From Treponema sp. (GTDB taxonomy: Bacteria; Spirochaetota; Spirochaetia; Treponematales; Breznakiellaceae): a stretch of 10,331 nucleotides of DNA. The notes beneath the pieces were generated by a model. That model saw nothing but the letters and a program-made list of their open reading frames with translations, ran no database searches and was not told the origin of the DNA. Made by a program: the position numbers and the translations under genes. How positions within the stretch are numbered: the stretch's first letter is position 1; every line of letters begins with the position of its first letter. The stretch spans positions 1 to 10,331 of the forward strand of contig JAIROH010000217.1 in the NCBI GenBank assembly GCA_031257595.1, in the 5' to 3' direction. This document shows positions 1 through 6,422 of this stretch, piece after piece.

Positions 1-122
1 GTGCGGAGCTTCAGGTCCTCGTGAAGGGTGTCCGCATATTCCCGCGGATCAACGTACCAGCGGGAAAGCCAGGTTTTGTTGATCCCTATCCGCAGTCCAA
101 TCGGGTTTACTTTCTGTCCCAT
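1..122 (-). CDS. rpsC: 30S ribosomal protein S3, N-terminal part (cut by window edge)
   Basis: The first 40 codons of S3 are present; the rest lies beyond the left edge. The translation begins MGQKVNPIGLRIGINKTW, the family's hallmark N-terminus (GQKVNPxGxRLG), followed by SRWYVDP and REYADTLHEDLKLR. S3 sits at the mRNA entry side of the 30S head and contributes to mRNA unwinding in the family. The ATG at 122-120 directly abuts the rplV stop codon (125-123) with no spacer, so the two are probably translationally coupled and the ribosome binding site lies inside the rplV tail. It is the most downstream gene visible of the S10-type operon; in the usual order rplP, rpmC and rpsQ would follow. 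Identification is secure; nothing can be said about its C-terminus. Confidence 0.96.
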   Translation of the reverse strand, partial: MGQKVNPIGLRIGINKTWLSRWYVDPREYADTLHEDLKLR

Positions 123-506
123 TTACTTCGCCGCCTTTGCCGGTTTTTTTCCGGCCGCGCTTGTTTCGTCAATCACAACGGTGATATGGCAGAGCCTCTT
201 GAGAAGCATGTCCGCCCTGCCCCTGGCCCGGTACCAAATCCGCTTCATCCGGGGGCCTTCGTCTACCGTTACTTCTTTTATATACAGCATGTCTTCGTCG
301 AGCTTCTTGTTCAGATTCAGCGCGTTGGAAGCCGCCGACTTGACGGTTTTCCCGACAAGCCGCGCCCCCCGGTGAGGCATGCTTTCCAGCAGGGCCATAG
401 CCTCGGGGTAACTCTTCAGGCGTACAAGGTTTGCCACCGGCCTGATCTTGTAAGGCGAGGCGATAATAAACTTCGATTCCGCCCTGTATTTGCTTTTAGT
501 TTCCAT
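123..506 (-). CDS. rplV: 50S ribosomal protein L22
   Basis: L22 is a 23S rRNA-binding protein whose long beta-hairpin lines the peptide exit tunnel. The 127-residue product has the conserved globular core (SPYKIRPVANLVR, residues 17-29; SAASNALNL, 58-66) and the hairpin with DEGPRMKRIWYRARGRA at 82-98. The MKR triplet at 87-89 matches the place where deletions give macrolide resistance in E. coli, and it is intact here. It is longer than the usual ~110 residues because of about a dozen extra N-terminal residues and a basic Ala/Lys tail (AAGKKPAKAAK). The start ATG is preceded by AAGGGA five bases upstream. The gene follows rpsS after 33 bases and abuts rpsC. Confidence 0.96.
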   Translation of the reverse strand: METKSKYRAESKFIIASPYKIRPVANLVRLKSYPEAMALLESMPHRGARLVGKTVKSAASNALNLNKKLDEDMLYIKEVTVDEGPRMKRIWYRARGRADMLLKRLCHITVVIDETSAAGKKPAKAAK

Positions 507-539
507 ATCGTTCCCTTCGAATCGTCCGTCTGAACGGCC

Positions 540-818
540 TTACTTTGCGGCCTTTTTGTCCGATCCGGCGTGTCCCCTGAAGATCCTTGTGGGGGCGAAT
601 TCCCCGAGCTTATGCCCGACAAGGTTTTCGGTAATATAAACCGGAACCCACACTTTACCGTTGTACACCGAAACCGTACCGCCTACCATTTCAGGTATAA
701 TCGTTGAACAGCGGGAATAGGTCTTTATCATTTTCCTGTCCCCTGCCTTGCTCATTTCCAGCACCTTTTTATACAGGCTTTTCTCTATAAAAGGGCCTTT
801 TTTAATCGATCGTGACAC
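540..818 (-). CDS. rpsS: 30S ribosomal protein S19
   Basis: S19 binds 16S rRNA in the 30S head together with S13 and touches the A-site finger. The 92-residue product has the typical opening SRSIKKGPFIE, the central SRCSTIIPEMVGGTVSVYNG, and the highly conserved HKLGEFAPTR at 69-78 followed by FRGH. The start codon is GTG (818-816). The choice is fixed by the family's N-terminus and by GAGGAC about seven bases upstream. Length is normal for the family. It lies between rplB (24 bases upstream) and rplV (33 bases downstream), the standard S10-operon position. Confidence 0.96.
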   Translation of the reverse strand: MSRSIKKGPFIEKSLYKKVLEMSKAGDRKMIKTYSRCSTIIPEMVGGTVSVYNGKVWVPVYITENLVGHKLGEFAPTRIFRGHAGSDKKAAK

Positions 819-842
819 CTGCCGTCCTCTCCTCTGCTACTT

Positions 843-1673
843 CTACTTTTTCTTCGCGCGGCTCACAATAAACCGCGTAGAAGGTTTATGCTTGTTCCGG
901 GTTTTGTAGCCCTTGGTAGGCTGACCCCAGGGGCTGACCGGGTGAATACCCTTGTTTTTGCCTTCGCCGCCCCCGTGGGGATGATCCACCGGGTTCATCG
1001 CCATGCCGCGGACCGTGGGACGCACCCCAAGCCAGCGTTTCCGGCCGGCTTTTCCCAGGGTTACGTTCATGTGATCCTCGTTGCCCACCGTCCCGATCGT
1101 GGCGTAACATTTTTTGAAGATCATCCGCATCTCGCCGGAGGGAAGTTTTACGGTAACATAGTCGCCCTCTTTGGCGGCGACAAGGGCGCCGGCGCCGGCC
1201 GAACGGACCATCTGGCCCCCCCTGCCAAGGCTGAGCTCTATGTTGTGAACGGTAAATCCCAGCGGGATGTTTTCAAGCGGAAGGGCGTTTCCCGTTTCGA
1301 TTGGCGCCGCCGGGCCGGCGGTTATTTTTGCCCCCACGGCAAGACCCTTGGGGGCGATAATGTAACGTTTGTCCCCGTCGGCGTAAAACACAAGCGCGAC
1401 GTTGGCGCTGCGGTTGGGATCGTACTCGATGGATACGACCTTGCCGGGAACTCCGGTTTTATCCCGTTTGAAATCAATCTCCCGGTAACGCCGCTTGTGG
1501 CCGCCGCCTTTGTGGCGGACGCTGATCCTGCCGTTGGAATCCCGGCCCGCTTTTTCGGCCCGGCCGCTCGTCAGGGACTTTTCCGGCTTTTTCTTTTTGG
1601 TAAGCTCGGAATAATCGAGGCTTGTCCAGGTCCGCATGCCGGCGGTTATCGGTTTGTATGTCTTGATAGCCAT
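843..1673 (-). CDS. rplB: 50S ribosomal protein L2
   Basis: L2 is a large-subunit primary rRNA-binding protein near the peptidyl transferase centre and needed for subunit joining. The 276-residue product is full length. It shows the N-terminal YKPITAGMR, the basic GRISVRHKGGGHKRRYR block at 48-64, and the near-invariant MNPVDHPHGGGEGK at 226-239, whose histidine (His231 here) corresponds to the one implicated in function in E. coli L2. The C-terminus is the usual Lys/Arg tail ending SRAKKK. The ATG at 1673-1671 directly follows the rplW stop codon, and the binding site (GAGG) is inside the end of rplW, so translation of the two is probably coupled. Confidence 0.97.
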   Translation of the reverse strand: MAIKTYKPITAGMRTWTSLDYSELTKKKKPEKSLTSGRAEKAGRDSNGRISVRHKGGGHKRRYREIDFKRDKTGVPGKVVSIEYDPNRSANVALVFYADGDKRYIIAPKGLAVGAKITAGPAAPIETGNALPLENIPLGFTVHNIELSLGRGGQMVRSAGAGALVAAKEGDYVTVKLPSGEMRMIFKKCYATIGTVGNEDHMNVTLGKAGRKRWLGVRPTVRGMAMNPVDHPHGGGEGKNKGIHPVSPWGQPTKGYKTRNKHKPSTRFIVSRAKKK

Positions 1674-1958
1674 TTATATGCCCTCGAAGATGCTGATTTT
1701 TTCGTCCTTGGCAAGACGCACAATGGCCTTTTTCCAGGTCGAAGTATAACCGGGCCTGTTCCGAAGCCGTTTCGGCTTGCCGCCCACAACCATTACGGTA
1801 CAGGATACGGGATGCACGTTAAACAGCCTTCGTACCGCTTCTTTGATCTCCGGCTTGCTCGCCCGGGGATCAACCTTGAACACATACTTTCCTTCTTCCC
1901 GGAGAATATTGGTTTTTTCGGAAAGCACCGGCTCGATAAGTATTGATTCGTAGTTCAT
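1674..1958 (-). CDS. rplW: 50S ribosomal protein L23
   Basis: L23 binds domain III of 23S rRNA beside the tunnel exit and in the family is a docking site for trigger factor and SRP. The 94-residue protein starts MNYESILIEPVLSEKTNIL and contains YVFKVDPRASKPEIKEAV and LFNVHPVSCTVMVV, all typical of L23. Its ATG overlaps the rplD stop in an ATGA arrangement (4-base overlap), and its own stop touches the rplB start. It is therefore held between two coupled junctions. Length and sequence are ordinary for the family. Confidence 0.96.
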   Translation of the reverse strand: MNYESILIEPVLSEKTNILREEGKYVFKVDPRASKPEIKEAVRRLFNVHPVSCTVMVVGGKPKRLRNRPGYTSTWKKAIVRLAKDEKISIFEGI

Positions 1959-2590
1959 GCTCCCCTTTCCTCCCCGTAAAATTCATTGAGGTTCTTCGCC
2001 GCGCTTTCCAGCAGGAACACCCGCCGTCCGTAAAAAAGGTCGTGGGCGCGAAGCCGGTTATAGGAAAGGAACGAAAGCCAGGGGATGTTCGCCCCGGCCC
2101 GTTTGATTAACGGATCGTTGTCTTTGAGGATGATCACCGTCCGTTCGGGGCCGCCGAATTTATTGAGGAAAACGGCCAGATCTTTGGTTTTTCCCGACTC
2201 AATCGAAAAATCCTCTACGATTTTGAGGGTGTCGGTCTGAACCTTGAGGCTCAGGATGGTTTTAAGGGCGGCCCGCTTGGCTTTTTTCGGTATTGACCAG
2301 GAAAAATCCCTGGGTTTTGGCCCGAACACCGTGCCGCCGCCTACCAAAACGGGTGATTTTTTGTCGCCCCGCCTGGCCCGGCCCGTTCCTTTTTGTTTAT
2401 AAGGCTTGGCGTTGGAACCGTGAACCTCTCCCCTGTCTTTGGTACAGGCCGTGCCGAGCCTTTTATTGGCAAGTTCGCTGTTGACAGCATACCAAATAAG
2501 GTCTTCGTTAACGGGAAGAGCGAACACTTCGTCGTTCAACTCCACGGTACGCAGTTCCTTGCCGTCCTTTGAATACACCGTACGGTTCAT
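1955..2590 (-). CDS. rplD: 50S ribosomal protein L4
   Basis: L4 reaches into the exit tunnel opposite L22; in E. coli it also represses its own S10 operon. The 211-residue protein carries the conserved tunnel-loop region: VHGSNAKPYKQKGTGRARRG (residues 56-75), then GGGTVFGPKPRDFSWSIPKK, followed by a C-terminal alpha/beta domain with FGGPERTVIILKD. The start ATG is preceded by GGGGAAG four bases upstream. It follows rplC after 11 bases and overlaps rplW by four. Whether L4 autoregulates here cannot be read from the sequence. Confidence 0.96.
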   Translation of the reverse strand: MNRTVYSKDGKELRTVELNDEVFALPVNEDLIWYAVNSELANKRLGTACTKDRGEVHGSNAKPYKQKGTGRARRGDKKSPVLVGGGTVFGPKPRDFSWSIPKKAKRAALKTILSLKVQTDTLKIVEDFSIESGKTKDLAVFLNKFGGPERTVIILKDNDPLIKRAGANIPWLSFLSYNRLRAHDLFYGRRVFLLESAAKNLNEFYGEERGA

Positions 2591-2601
2591 TTTTCTTCCC
2601 C

Positions 2602-3258
2602 TTACCTCTTAACCGCGCTACGCACCACGACAAGGCCCCGGTTTATTCCGGGCACGGCGCCCCGAATCATAAGAAGTTTTTTTTCCGTATCCAGTTTAAC
2701 AACCCTAAGGCTTAAAACCGTGACCTTTTCGCGGCCCATGCGGCCGGGCATTTTTACGTTCTTGAAGGTCTTGTGGGGATAGGTGGACTGGCCCGTGGAA
2801 CCCGGCTCACGGTGAAACTTGGAACCGTGGGAGGCCCGGCCGCCGCCGAAACCGTAACGCCTTACAACGCCCTGAAAGCCCTTGCCTTTGGAAACGCCGC
2901 TGACATCAACATAACGGCAGCTTTCAAACAACTCTACGCCCAATGTATCGCCGGGATTCACTTCTTTTTCAAAATCCCTGAATTCCCTGATAACCTTTTG
3001 CGGGCCGATTTCTTCCGGAAACTGCCCCGTATAGGGCTTGCTTGCCACGCTGCTCCGCCTGGGAACGGTATCTTTGGGTTTTTGCCAGGGCTTTTTTTTG
3101 CCTACCCCAAGCACGACAGCCTCATAGCCGTCCTTCTCTTTTTCTTTCCGGGCTATAACCGTGTTCGGATCCACGCGCAAGACCGTGACCGGCACGAGGT
3201 TGCCCGCGTCGTCAAAAATTTGTGTCATTCCCACTTTTCTGGCCATAAGACCCAACAT
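2602..3258 (-). CDS. rplC: 50S ribosomal protein L3
   Basis: L3 is an early-assembly 23S rRNA-binding protein with a finger near the peptidyl transferase centre. The open frame extends to 3282, but I place the start at the second ATG (3258). It gives MLGLMARKVGMTQIFDDAGN, the family's true N-terminus, and GGAG lies six bases upstream, inside the longer frame. The resulting 218 residues are normal. Landmarks: GVSKGKGFQGVVRR at 121-134, GFGGGRASHGSKFHREPGS at 136-154, and the GSTGQS loop whose Gln157 corresponds to the glutamine methylated by PrmB in E. coli. It is separated from rpsJ by an unusually long spacer for this operon. Confidence 0.95.
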   Translation of the reverse strand: MLGLMARKVGMTQIFDDAGNLVPVTVLRVDPNTVIARKEKEKDGYEAVVLGVGKKKPWQKPKDTVPRRSSVASKPYTGQFPEEIGPQKVIREFRDFEKEVNPGDTLGVELFESCRYVDVSGVSKGKGFQGVVRRYGFGGGRASHGSKFHREPGSTGQSTYPHKTFKNVKMPGRMGREKVTVLSLRVVKLDTEKKLLMIRGAVPGINRGLVVVRSAVKR

Positions 3259-3381
3259 GACATACTCCAAAAAACGGCGCACTATTCCCTAAAAAGATCC
3301 TGTTACGGGAACCGTCTGCCTGACTCGCCCAAAGGCGGCATAAACCCGGTCTTCTGCGGCTATTCGCGAAAAATCCGGGCG
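3259..3381 (-). other. rpsJ-rplC intercistronic spacer
   Basis: This is 123 bases without a gene, in an operon where neighbouring joints are from minus 4 to about 33 bases. On the transcribed strand I can see two short inverted repeats: CGCC-TTTG-GGCG and, further on, ACGG-TTC-CCGT. The rplC ribosome binding site (GGAG) is at its 3' end. No T-run follows the hairpins, so it does not look like a terminator, and I see no convincing promoter. It could be a leader-like regulatory region for rplC or simply unannotated spacer. Confidence 0.4.
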
Positions 3382-3690
3382 CTACTGTTTAATTTCAACA
3401 TCAACCCCGGCGGGAAGTTCAAGCTTCATCAAAGAATCCATAACCTCCGGAGAAGGGCTGATAATATCGATCAGGCGCTTATGGGTGCGCATTTCAAACT
3501 GTTCGCGGCTTTTCTTGTTCACATGGGGTGAACGAAGCACCGTGATCTTGTTAATCCGGGTCGGAAGGGGAATGGGTCCGGTAACTTTGGCCCCGGCCTT
3601 CTGAACCGTTTGAACGATAGACTTAGAACTCTGATCGATCAACTCCACATCGAAACCGCGCAGCATTACGCGAATTCGTTCCTTCGTCAT
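3382..3690 (-). CDS. rpsJ: 30S ribosomal protein S10
   Basis: S10 is a 30S head protein, also known as NusE for its role in transcription antitermination with NusB. The 102-residue product is standard length. It begins MTKERIRVMLRGFDVELIDQ and contains GPIPLPTRINKITVLRSPHV and NKKSREQFEMRTHKRLIDI, the signature segment. The start ATG has a strong GGAGG site six bases upstream. It is the first gene of the S10 block proper and lies 73 bases downstream of tuf, with a terminator-like hairpin in between. Confidence 0.97.
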   Translation of the reverse strand: MTKERIRVMLRGFDVELIDQSSKSIVQTVQKAGAKVTGPIPLPTRINKITVLRSPHVNKKSREQFEMRTHKRLIDIISPSPEVMDSLMKLELPAGVDVEIKQ

Positions 3691-3716
3691 TATTCCTCCA
3701 CCCCCGGCTTCCGGAG

Positions 3717-3753
3717 AAAAATAATGGTTGACATTCCCGGGGGAACGTCAACC
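3717..3753 (-). terminator. Terminator-like hairpin between tuf and rpsJ
   Basis: On the transcribed strand GGTTGACGTTCC (3753-3742) pairs with GGAATGTCAACC (3737-3726) across a four-base loop. This gives a 12-bp stem with one G-U pair. It is followed at once by ATTATTTTT (3725-3717). This is the form of an intrinsic terminator, 11 bases after the tuf stop codon and before the rpsJ ribosome binding site. Because rpsJ has no evident promoter of its own in the remaining space, partial read-through (attenuation) is more likely than a full stop. Confidence 0.75.
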
Positions 3754-3763
3754 AAATTTTCCG

Positions 3764-4954
3764 TCACTCGATGATTTCAATTACCTGGCCGGAAGCAACG
3801 GTTTTGCCGCCTTCGCGGATGGCAAAACGAAGCCCTTTCTCCATGGCAATCGGGTGAATAAGTTCCCCGAAAATTTCGGTATTATCGCCGGGCATAACCA
3901 TTTCTTTCCCTTCGGGAAGTTTAACCGTACCGGTAATATCGGTCGTTCTAAAGTAGAACTGGGGCCTGTAACCGGTAAAGAACGGACTGTGACGGCCGCC
4001 TTCTTCTTTGGAAAGACAATATATCTGGCCCTTGAACTTGAGGTGCGGGGTTATCGAACCGGGCTTGGCAAGAACCTGCCCCCGTTCGACTTCCTTTTTC
4101 TCAATGCCGCGGAGCAGCGTACCGACGTTGTCGCCGGACTGGGCCTGATCAAGCAGCTTGTTGAACATTTCAATGCCGGTAACAACGGTCTTCTTTGTCG
4201 GCTTGATCCCCACGATTTCAACTTCTTCGTTGAGTTTGAGGATACCCCGTTCCACCTTTCCGGTAACAACGGTGCCGCGGCCCTGGATCGTAAACACGTC
4301 TTCAATAGGCATGATAAAGGGCTTGTCGTCGTCCCGTACCGGATCGGGGAAATAACTGTCCATCGCGGTAAGCAGCTCTTCGACACAGGCGCAGGCTTCG
4401 GCGTTGTCCGGCTCGGACATGGCCTTGAACGCCGAACCCTTGATGATCGGGACTTCGTTGCCCGGGAAACCGTTCGCGGTAAGAACGTCTTTGATTTCTT
4501 CCTCGACGATTTCAAGCAGATCCGGATCGTCTATAAGATCGGTTTTGTTAAGGAAAACAATGATGTTGGGAACGCCGACCTGGCGGGCAAGGATGATATG
4601 CTCCCTGGTCTGGGGCATAACCGAATCCGGGGCGGAAACAACAAGGACCGCGCCGTCCATCTGAGCCGCGCCGGTGATCATGTTTTTGATGTAGTCGGCA
4701 TGGCCCGGGCAGTCAATATGCGCATAATGGCGCTTGTCGGACTGATACTCCAGGTGCCGGGTATTGATAGTGATACCCCTGGCTTTCTCTTCCGGGGCGT
4801 TATCAATATCATCAAATTTCATGACCTTGTCACCGTACTTCTTTCCGCAGTACATTGTGATGGCGGCGGAAAGAGTTGTTTTTCCGTGATCCACATGTCC
4901 TATCGTACCCACGTTCATATGCACTTTGGTACGATTAAACTTGTCTTTTGCCAT
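3764..4954 (-). CDS. tuf: Elongation factor Tu
   Basis: EF-Tu is the GTPase that carries aminoacyl-tRNA to the ribosomal A site. The 396-residue protein is complete. GTPase motifs: P-loop GHVDHGKT at 19-26, switch I RGITI at 59-63, DCPGH at 81-85 with the catalytic His85, NKTD at 136-139 (NKCD in E. coli) and SAFKA at 174-178 (SALKA in E. coli). Domain II carries GRGTVVTGKVERG, and domain III RHSPFFTGYRPQFYFRTTDITG. The unusual stretch SAPDSVMPQT in place of the common ATDGPMPQT resembles Treponema EF-Tu from memory. The ATG has an AGGAGG site eight bases upstream. It follows rpsG after 201 bases with no fusA between, and a candidate promoter lies in that gap, so tuf may be partly independent of rpsL-rpsG. 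Confidence 0.98.
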   Translation of the reverse strand: MAKDKFNRTKVHMNVGTIGHVDHGKTTLSAAITMYCGKKYGDKVMKFDDIDNAPEEKARGITINTRHLEYQSDKRHYAHIDCPGHADYIKNMITGAAQMDGAVLVVSAPDSVMPQTREHIILARQVGVPNIIVFLNKTDLIDDPDLLEIVEEEIKDVLTANGFPGNEVPIIKGSAFKAMSEPDNAEACACVEELLTAMDSYFPDPVRDDDKPFIMPIEDVFTIQGRGTVVTGKVERGILKLNEEVEIVGIKPTKKTVVTGIEMFNKLLDQAQSGDNVGTLLRGIEKKEVERGQVLAKPGSITPHLKFKGQIYCLSKEEGGRHSPFFTGYRPQFYFRTTDITGTVKLPEGKEMVMPGDNTEIFGELIHPIAMEKGLRFAIREGGKTVASGQVIEIIE

Positions 4955-4994
4955 TACTCTCCTCCTAAAATATTTAGAAACCTAAGTTCTGTTC

Positions 4995-5023
4995 ATTCCA
5001 GCCGGGAACCAGTTTTGTGTCAG
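4995..5023 (-). promoter_or_regulatory. Candidate sigma-70 promoter for tuf
   Basis: Reading leftwards, CTGACA (5023-5018, five of six matches to TTGACA) is followed after 17 bases by TGGAAT (5000-4995, four of six to TATAAT). The start of transcription would fall near 4988, giving a leader of about 30 bases before the tuf ATG. The 201-base rpsG-tuf gap and the strong demand for EF-Tu make an internal promoter reasonable. The -10 is weak, so this is only a candidate. Confidence 0.35.
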
Positions 5024-5127
5024 GGGGAAAAAGACATTCGTCCGTCCGGGCCTAAAGCCGCTACAGGAACAAAAAATTGTCATTCCACCTATCCCATCAA
5101 AACTGATGATCGGTTTGGATCGTATCC

Positions 5128-5154
5128 ATACGGAAAGCGGACCGCTTCCCGTAT
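5128..5154 (-). promoter_or_regulatory. Hairpin immediately after rpsG
   Basis: The transcribed strand reads ATACGGGAAGCG-GTC-CGCTTTCCGTAT, a 12-bp stem with one G-U pair and a three-base loop, starting one base after the rpsG stop codon. No T-run follows (the next bases are GGATACGATCC), so it does not have the form of an intrinsic terminator. It may be a processing or stability element, or part of a factor-dependent terminator between rpsG and tuf. Confidence 0.6.
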
Positions 5155-5155
5155 T

Positions 5156-5626
5156 TTACCATCTATAGTGAGCAAAGGCCTTATTGGCCTCGGCGTTTTT
5201 ATGCGTATCTTCTTTCTTCTTGAAAGCGGTACCGGTATTATTATACGCGTCAAGCAGTTCCGATGCAAGCCTGTCGCCCATACCGTGACCGGATCTGGCC
5301 CTGGCGGCGTTGATAATCCACCGCATCCCGAGGGCTTCACGCCGGGTTTCCCGTATCTCTATCGGAACCTGGTACGTCGCGCCGCCGACGCGGCGTGATT
5401 TTACCTCGATAACCGGTTTTACGTTATCAATAGCCTTCAAAAACACTTCCAGGGGTTCCTTTCCTGTTTTGGTTTGAAGTACCCCCAGGGCCTCGTGAAC
5501 CAAACGAAGGGCAACCGAACGCTTACCTTCCCACATCATGCGGTTTACAAATTTGGAAACCACGACGCTGTTATATTTTGGATCGGGCAAAATACCCCGA
5601 TCAACGGTTTTCTTCTTTCTACCCAT
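5156..5626 (-). CDS. rpsG: 30S ribosomal protein S7
   Basis: S7 nucleates assembly of the 30S head and contacts the E-site tRNA; in E. coli it represses the str operon. The 156-residue product has the standard bacterial length. Landmarks: the basic start MGRKKKTVDRGILPDPKYNS, KFVNRMMWEGKRSVA, the hairpin region VKSRRVGGATYQVPIE, and RWIINAARARSGHGM, ending FAHYRW. It lies 14 bases downstream of rpsL, and the AGG of its ribosome binding site sits just after the rpsL stop codon. The binding site is modest, which would fit coupling to rpsL. The gene is followed by a strong hairpin. Confidence 0.97.
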   Translation of the reverse strand: MGRKKKTVDRGILPDPKYNSVVVSKFVNRMMWEGKRSVALRLVHEALGVLQTKTGKEPLEVFLKAIDNVKPVIEVKSRRVGGATYQVPIEIRETRREALGMRWIINAARARSGHGMGDRLASELLDAYNNTGTAFKKKEDTHKNAEANKAFAHYRW

Positions 5627-5640
5627 ACTGTCGACCTGTA

Positions 5641-6015
5641 CTACGCCTTTGGCCGCTTGGCGCCGTATTTGGAACGGCTCCGCTTGCGGTCTTCCACGCC
5701 CAACGTATCCTTGGCGCCCCGGATAATATGATACCGTACGCCGGGAAGATCCTTTACCCGGCCGCCCCGGACCAGCACCACCGAATGTTCCTGCAGATTA
5801 TGGCCTATTCCAGGAATATAAGCGGTAACTTCGGTCCCGTGGGAAAGCCGCACCCTGGCCACCTTGCGGAGGGCCGAATTGGGCTTTTTCGGGGTAACGG
5901 TCATAACCCGCGTACAAACCCCCCGTTTTTGGGGACAGGACTGAAGAGCCGGCGATTTTGTTTTGGAGGTAACTTGCTGCCTTCCAAAACGAACCAGCTG
6001 ATTAATCGTAGGCAC
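5641..6015 (-). CDS. rpsL: 30S ribosomal protein S12
   Basis: S12 is the decoding-centre protein of the 30S subunit and the classic streptomycin-resistance target. The open frame extends to an ATG at 6087, but I place the start at GTG 6015-6013. It gives VPTINQLVRFGRQ, matching the family's N-terminus, the exact usual length of 124 residues, and a GGGGAG site six bases upstream. Conserved segments: CPQKRGVCTRVMTVTPKKPNS (numbered with Lys43) and HSVVLVRGGRVKDLPGVRYH (Lys88, Pro91). Lys43 and Lys88, the common streptomycin-resistance positions, are both wild type. It is the first gene of the leftward operon in this window. No rpoC is seen upstream, unlike Treponema pallidum and Borrelia as I recall them. 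Confidence 0.96.
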   Translation of the reverse strand: MPTINQLVRFGRQQVTSKTKSPALQSCPQKRGVCTRVMTVTPKKPNSALRKVARVRLSHGTEVTAYIPGIGHNLQEHSVVLVRGGRVKDLPGVRYHIIRGAKDTLGVEDRKRSRSKYGAKRPKA

Positions 6016-6027
6016 TAAAAACTCCCC

Positions 6028-6047
6028 GGCGGAACCGTCATTCCGCC
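6028..6047 (-). promoter_or_regulatory. Hairpin touching the rpsL ribosome binding site
   Basis: In the rpsL leader GGCGGAA (6047-6041) and TTCCGCC (6034-6028) form a perfect 7-bp stem with the loop TGACGG. The base of the stem directly touches the GGGGAG site at 6027-6022. A stable hairpin at that place can mask or present the ribosome binding site, so a translational control role, for example by a ribosomal protein, is plausible but not shown. Confidence 0.5.
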
Positions 6048-6099
6048 CTACCCGTGCGGCGGACGCAAAACACCCTTCGCGCGGCATCTGGAGACTCCA

Positions 6100-6137
6100 A
6101 ATAAAGGTATGTTATAAACCAGGAGTCAAAATATCAA
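6100..6137 (-). promoter_or_regulatory. Candidate promoter region for rpsL-rpsG
   Basis: Two overlapping sigma-70 readings are possible on the leftward strand: TTGACT (6129-6124), 18 bases, TTTATT (6105-6100); or TTGATA (6137-6132), 15 bases, TATAAC (6116-6111). Either gives a leader of roughly 80-90 bases that includes the hairpin at 6028-6047. This is the only good -35/-10 combination I see shortly upstream of rpsL. Confidence 0.4.
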
Positions 6138-6282
6138 CCAATCCGCCGCAAAAACGGACGGAAAACGAATTTCTTCCCGCCGGACAGGCCGGAAAAACCG
6201 TATTTGGCAGTAGAGAGCTTAAAACGTATCAAAATTAAAAAAAAAGGTCAAGGCCCTTTTGAAAAATTTTTAAAAAATCGTC

Positions 6283-6303
6283 GAAAAAGAGGCGCCCGGC
6301 GCC
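6283..6303 (-). terminator. GC palindrome followed by T's, possible leftward terminator
   Basis: GGCGC-CGG-GCGCC (6303-6291 on the minus strand) is followed by TCTTTTTC. A 5-bp all-GC stem with a three-base loop and five T's is a minimal intrinsic terminator. No leftward gene lies upstream of it in this window, so if real it has lost its client or ends antisense transcription. It could also be a chance palindrome in GC-rich sequence. Confidence 0.3.
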
Positions 6304-6361
6304 GGCGTTTACTTTTTTAATTGGTAAATATTGCAAAATCAGTATACCGTTGAAGAAATAT

Positions 6362-6422
6362 GCCACGAACCACACTCTCTAACTTTCCCGATCCGTTCGT
6401 GTCTGTTCGGGCCGTTCGTGGC
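6362..6422. repeat. GTTCGTG repeat cluster with flanking 9-bp inverted repeat
   Basis: GCCACGAAC at 6362-6370 is the exact reverse complement of GTTCGTGGC at 6414-6422. Between them the motif recurs as GTTCGTG (6395-6401) and GTTCGGG (6405-6411). The block looks like a small intergenic repeat element able to fold into a long-loop hairpin. I do not recognise it as a named family. Confidence 0.55.

Noticed and set aside
888..1946. 352-codon open frame on the plus strand
   Set aside because: Antisense shadow of rplB and rplW, both unmistakable on the minus strand.
3259..3282. Longer start for rplC adding eight residues
   Set aside because: The extension covers the GGAG ribosome binding site, and the family N-terminus begins at the second ATG.
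3728..5398. 556-codon open frame on the plus strand
   Set aside because: It runs antisense across tuf and rpsG, has no recognisable domain, and exists because the high-GC third positions of those genes keep the opposite strand open.
6016..6087. Longer start for rpsL adding 24 residues
   Set aside because: The extra residues match nothing in S12, and GTG at 6015 gives the canonical N-terminus and length with a good binding site.
6395..6422. Possible CRISPR array
   Set aside because: The repeats are only 7 bases and spacers 3 bases; no array architecture and no cas genes.
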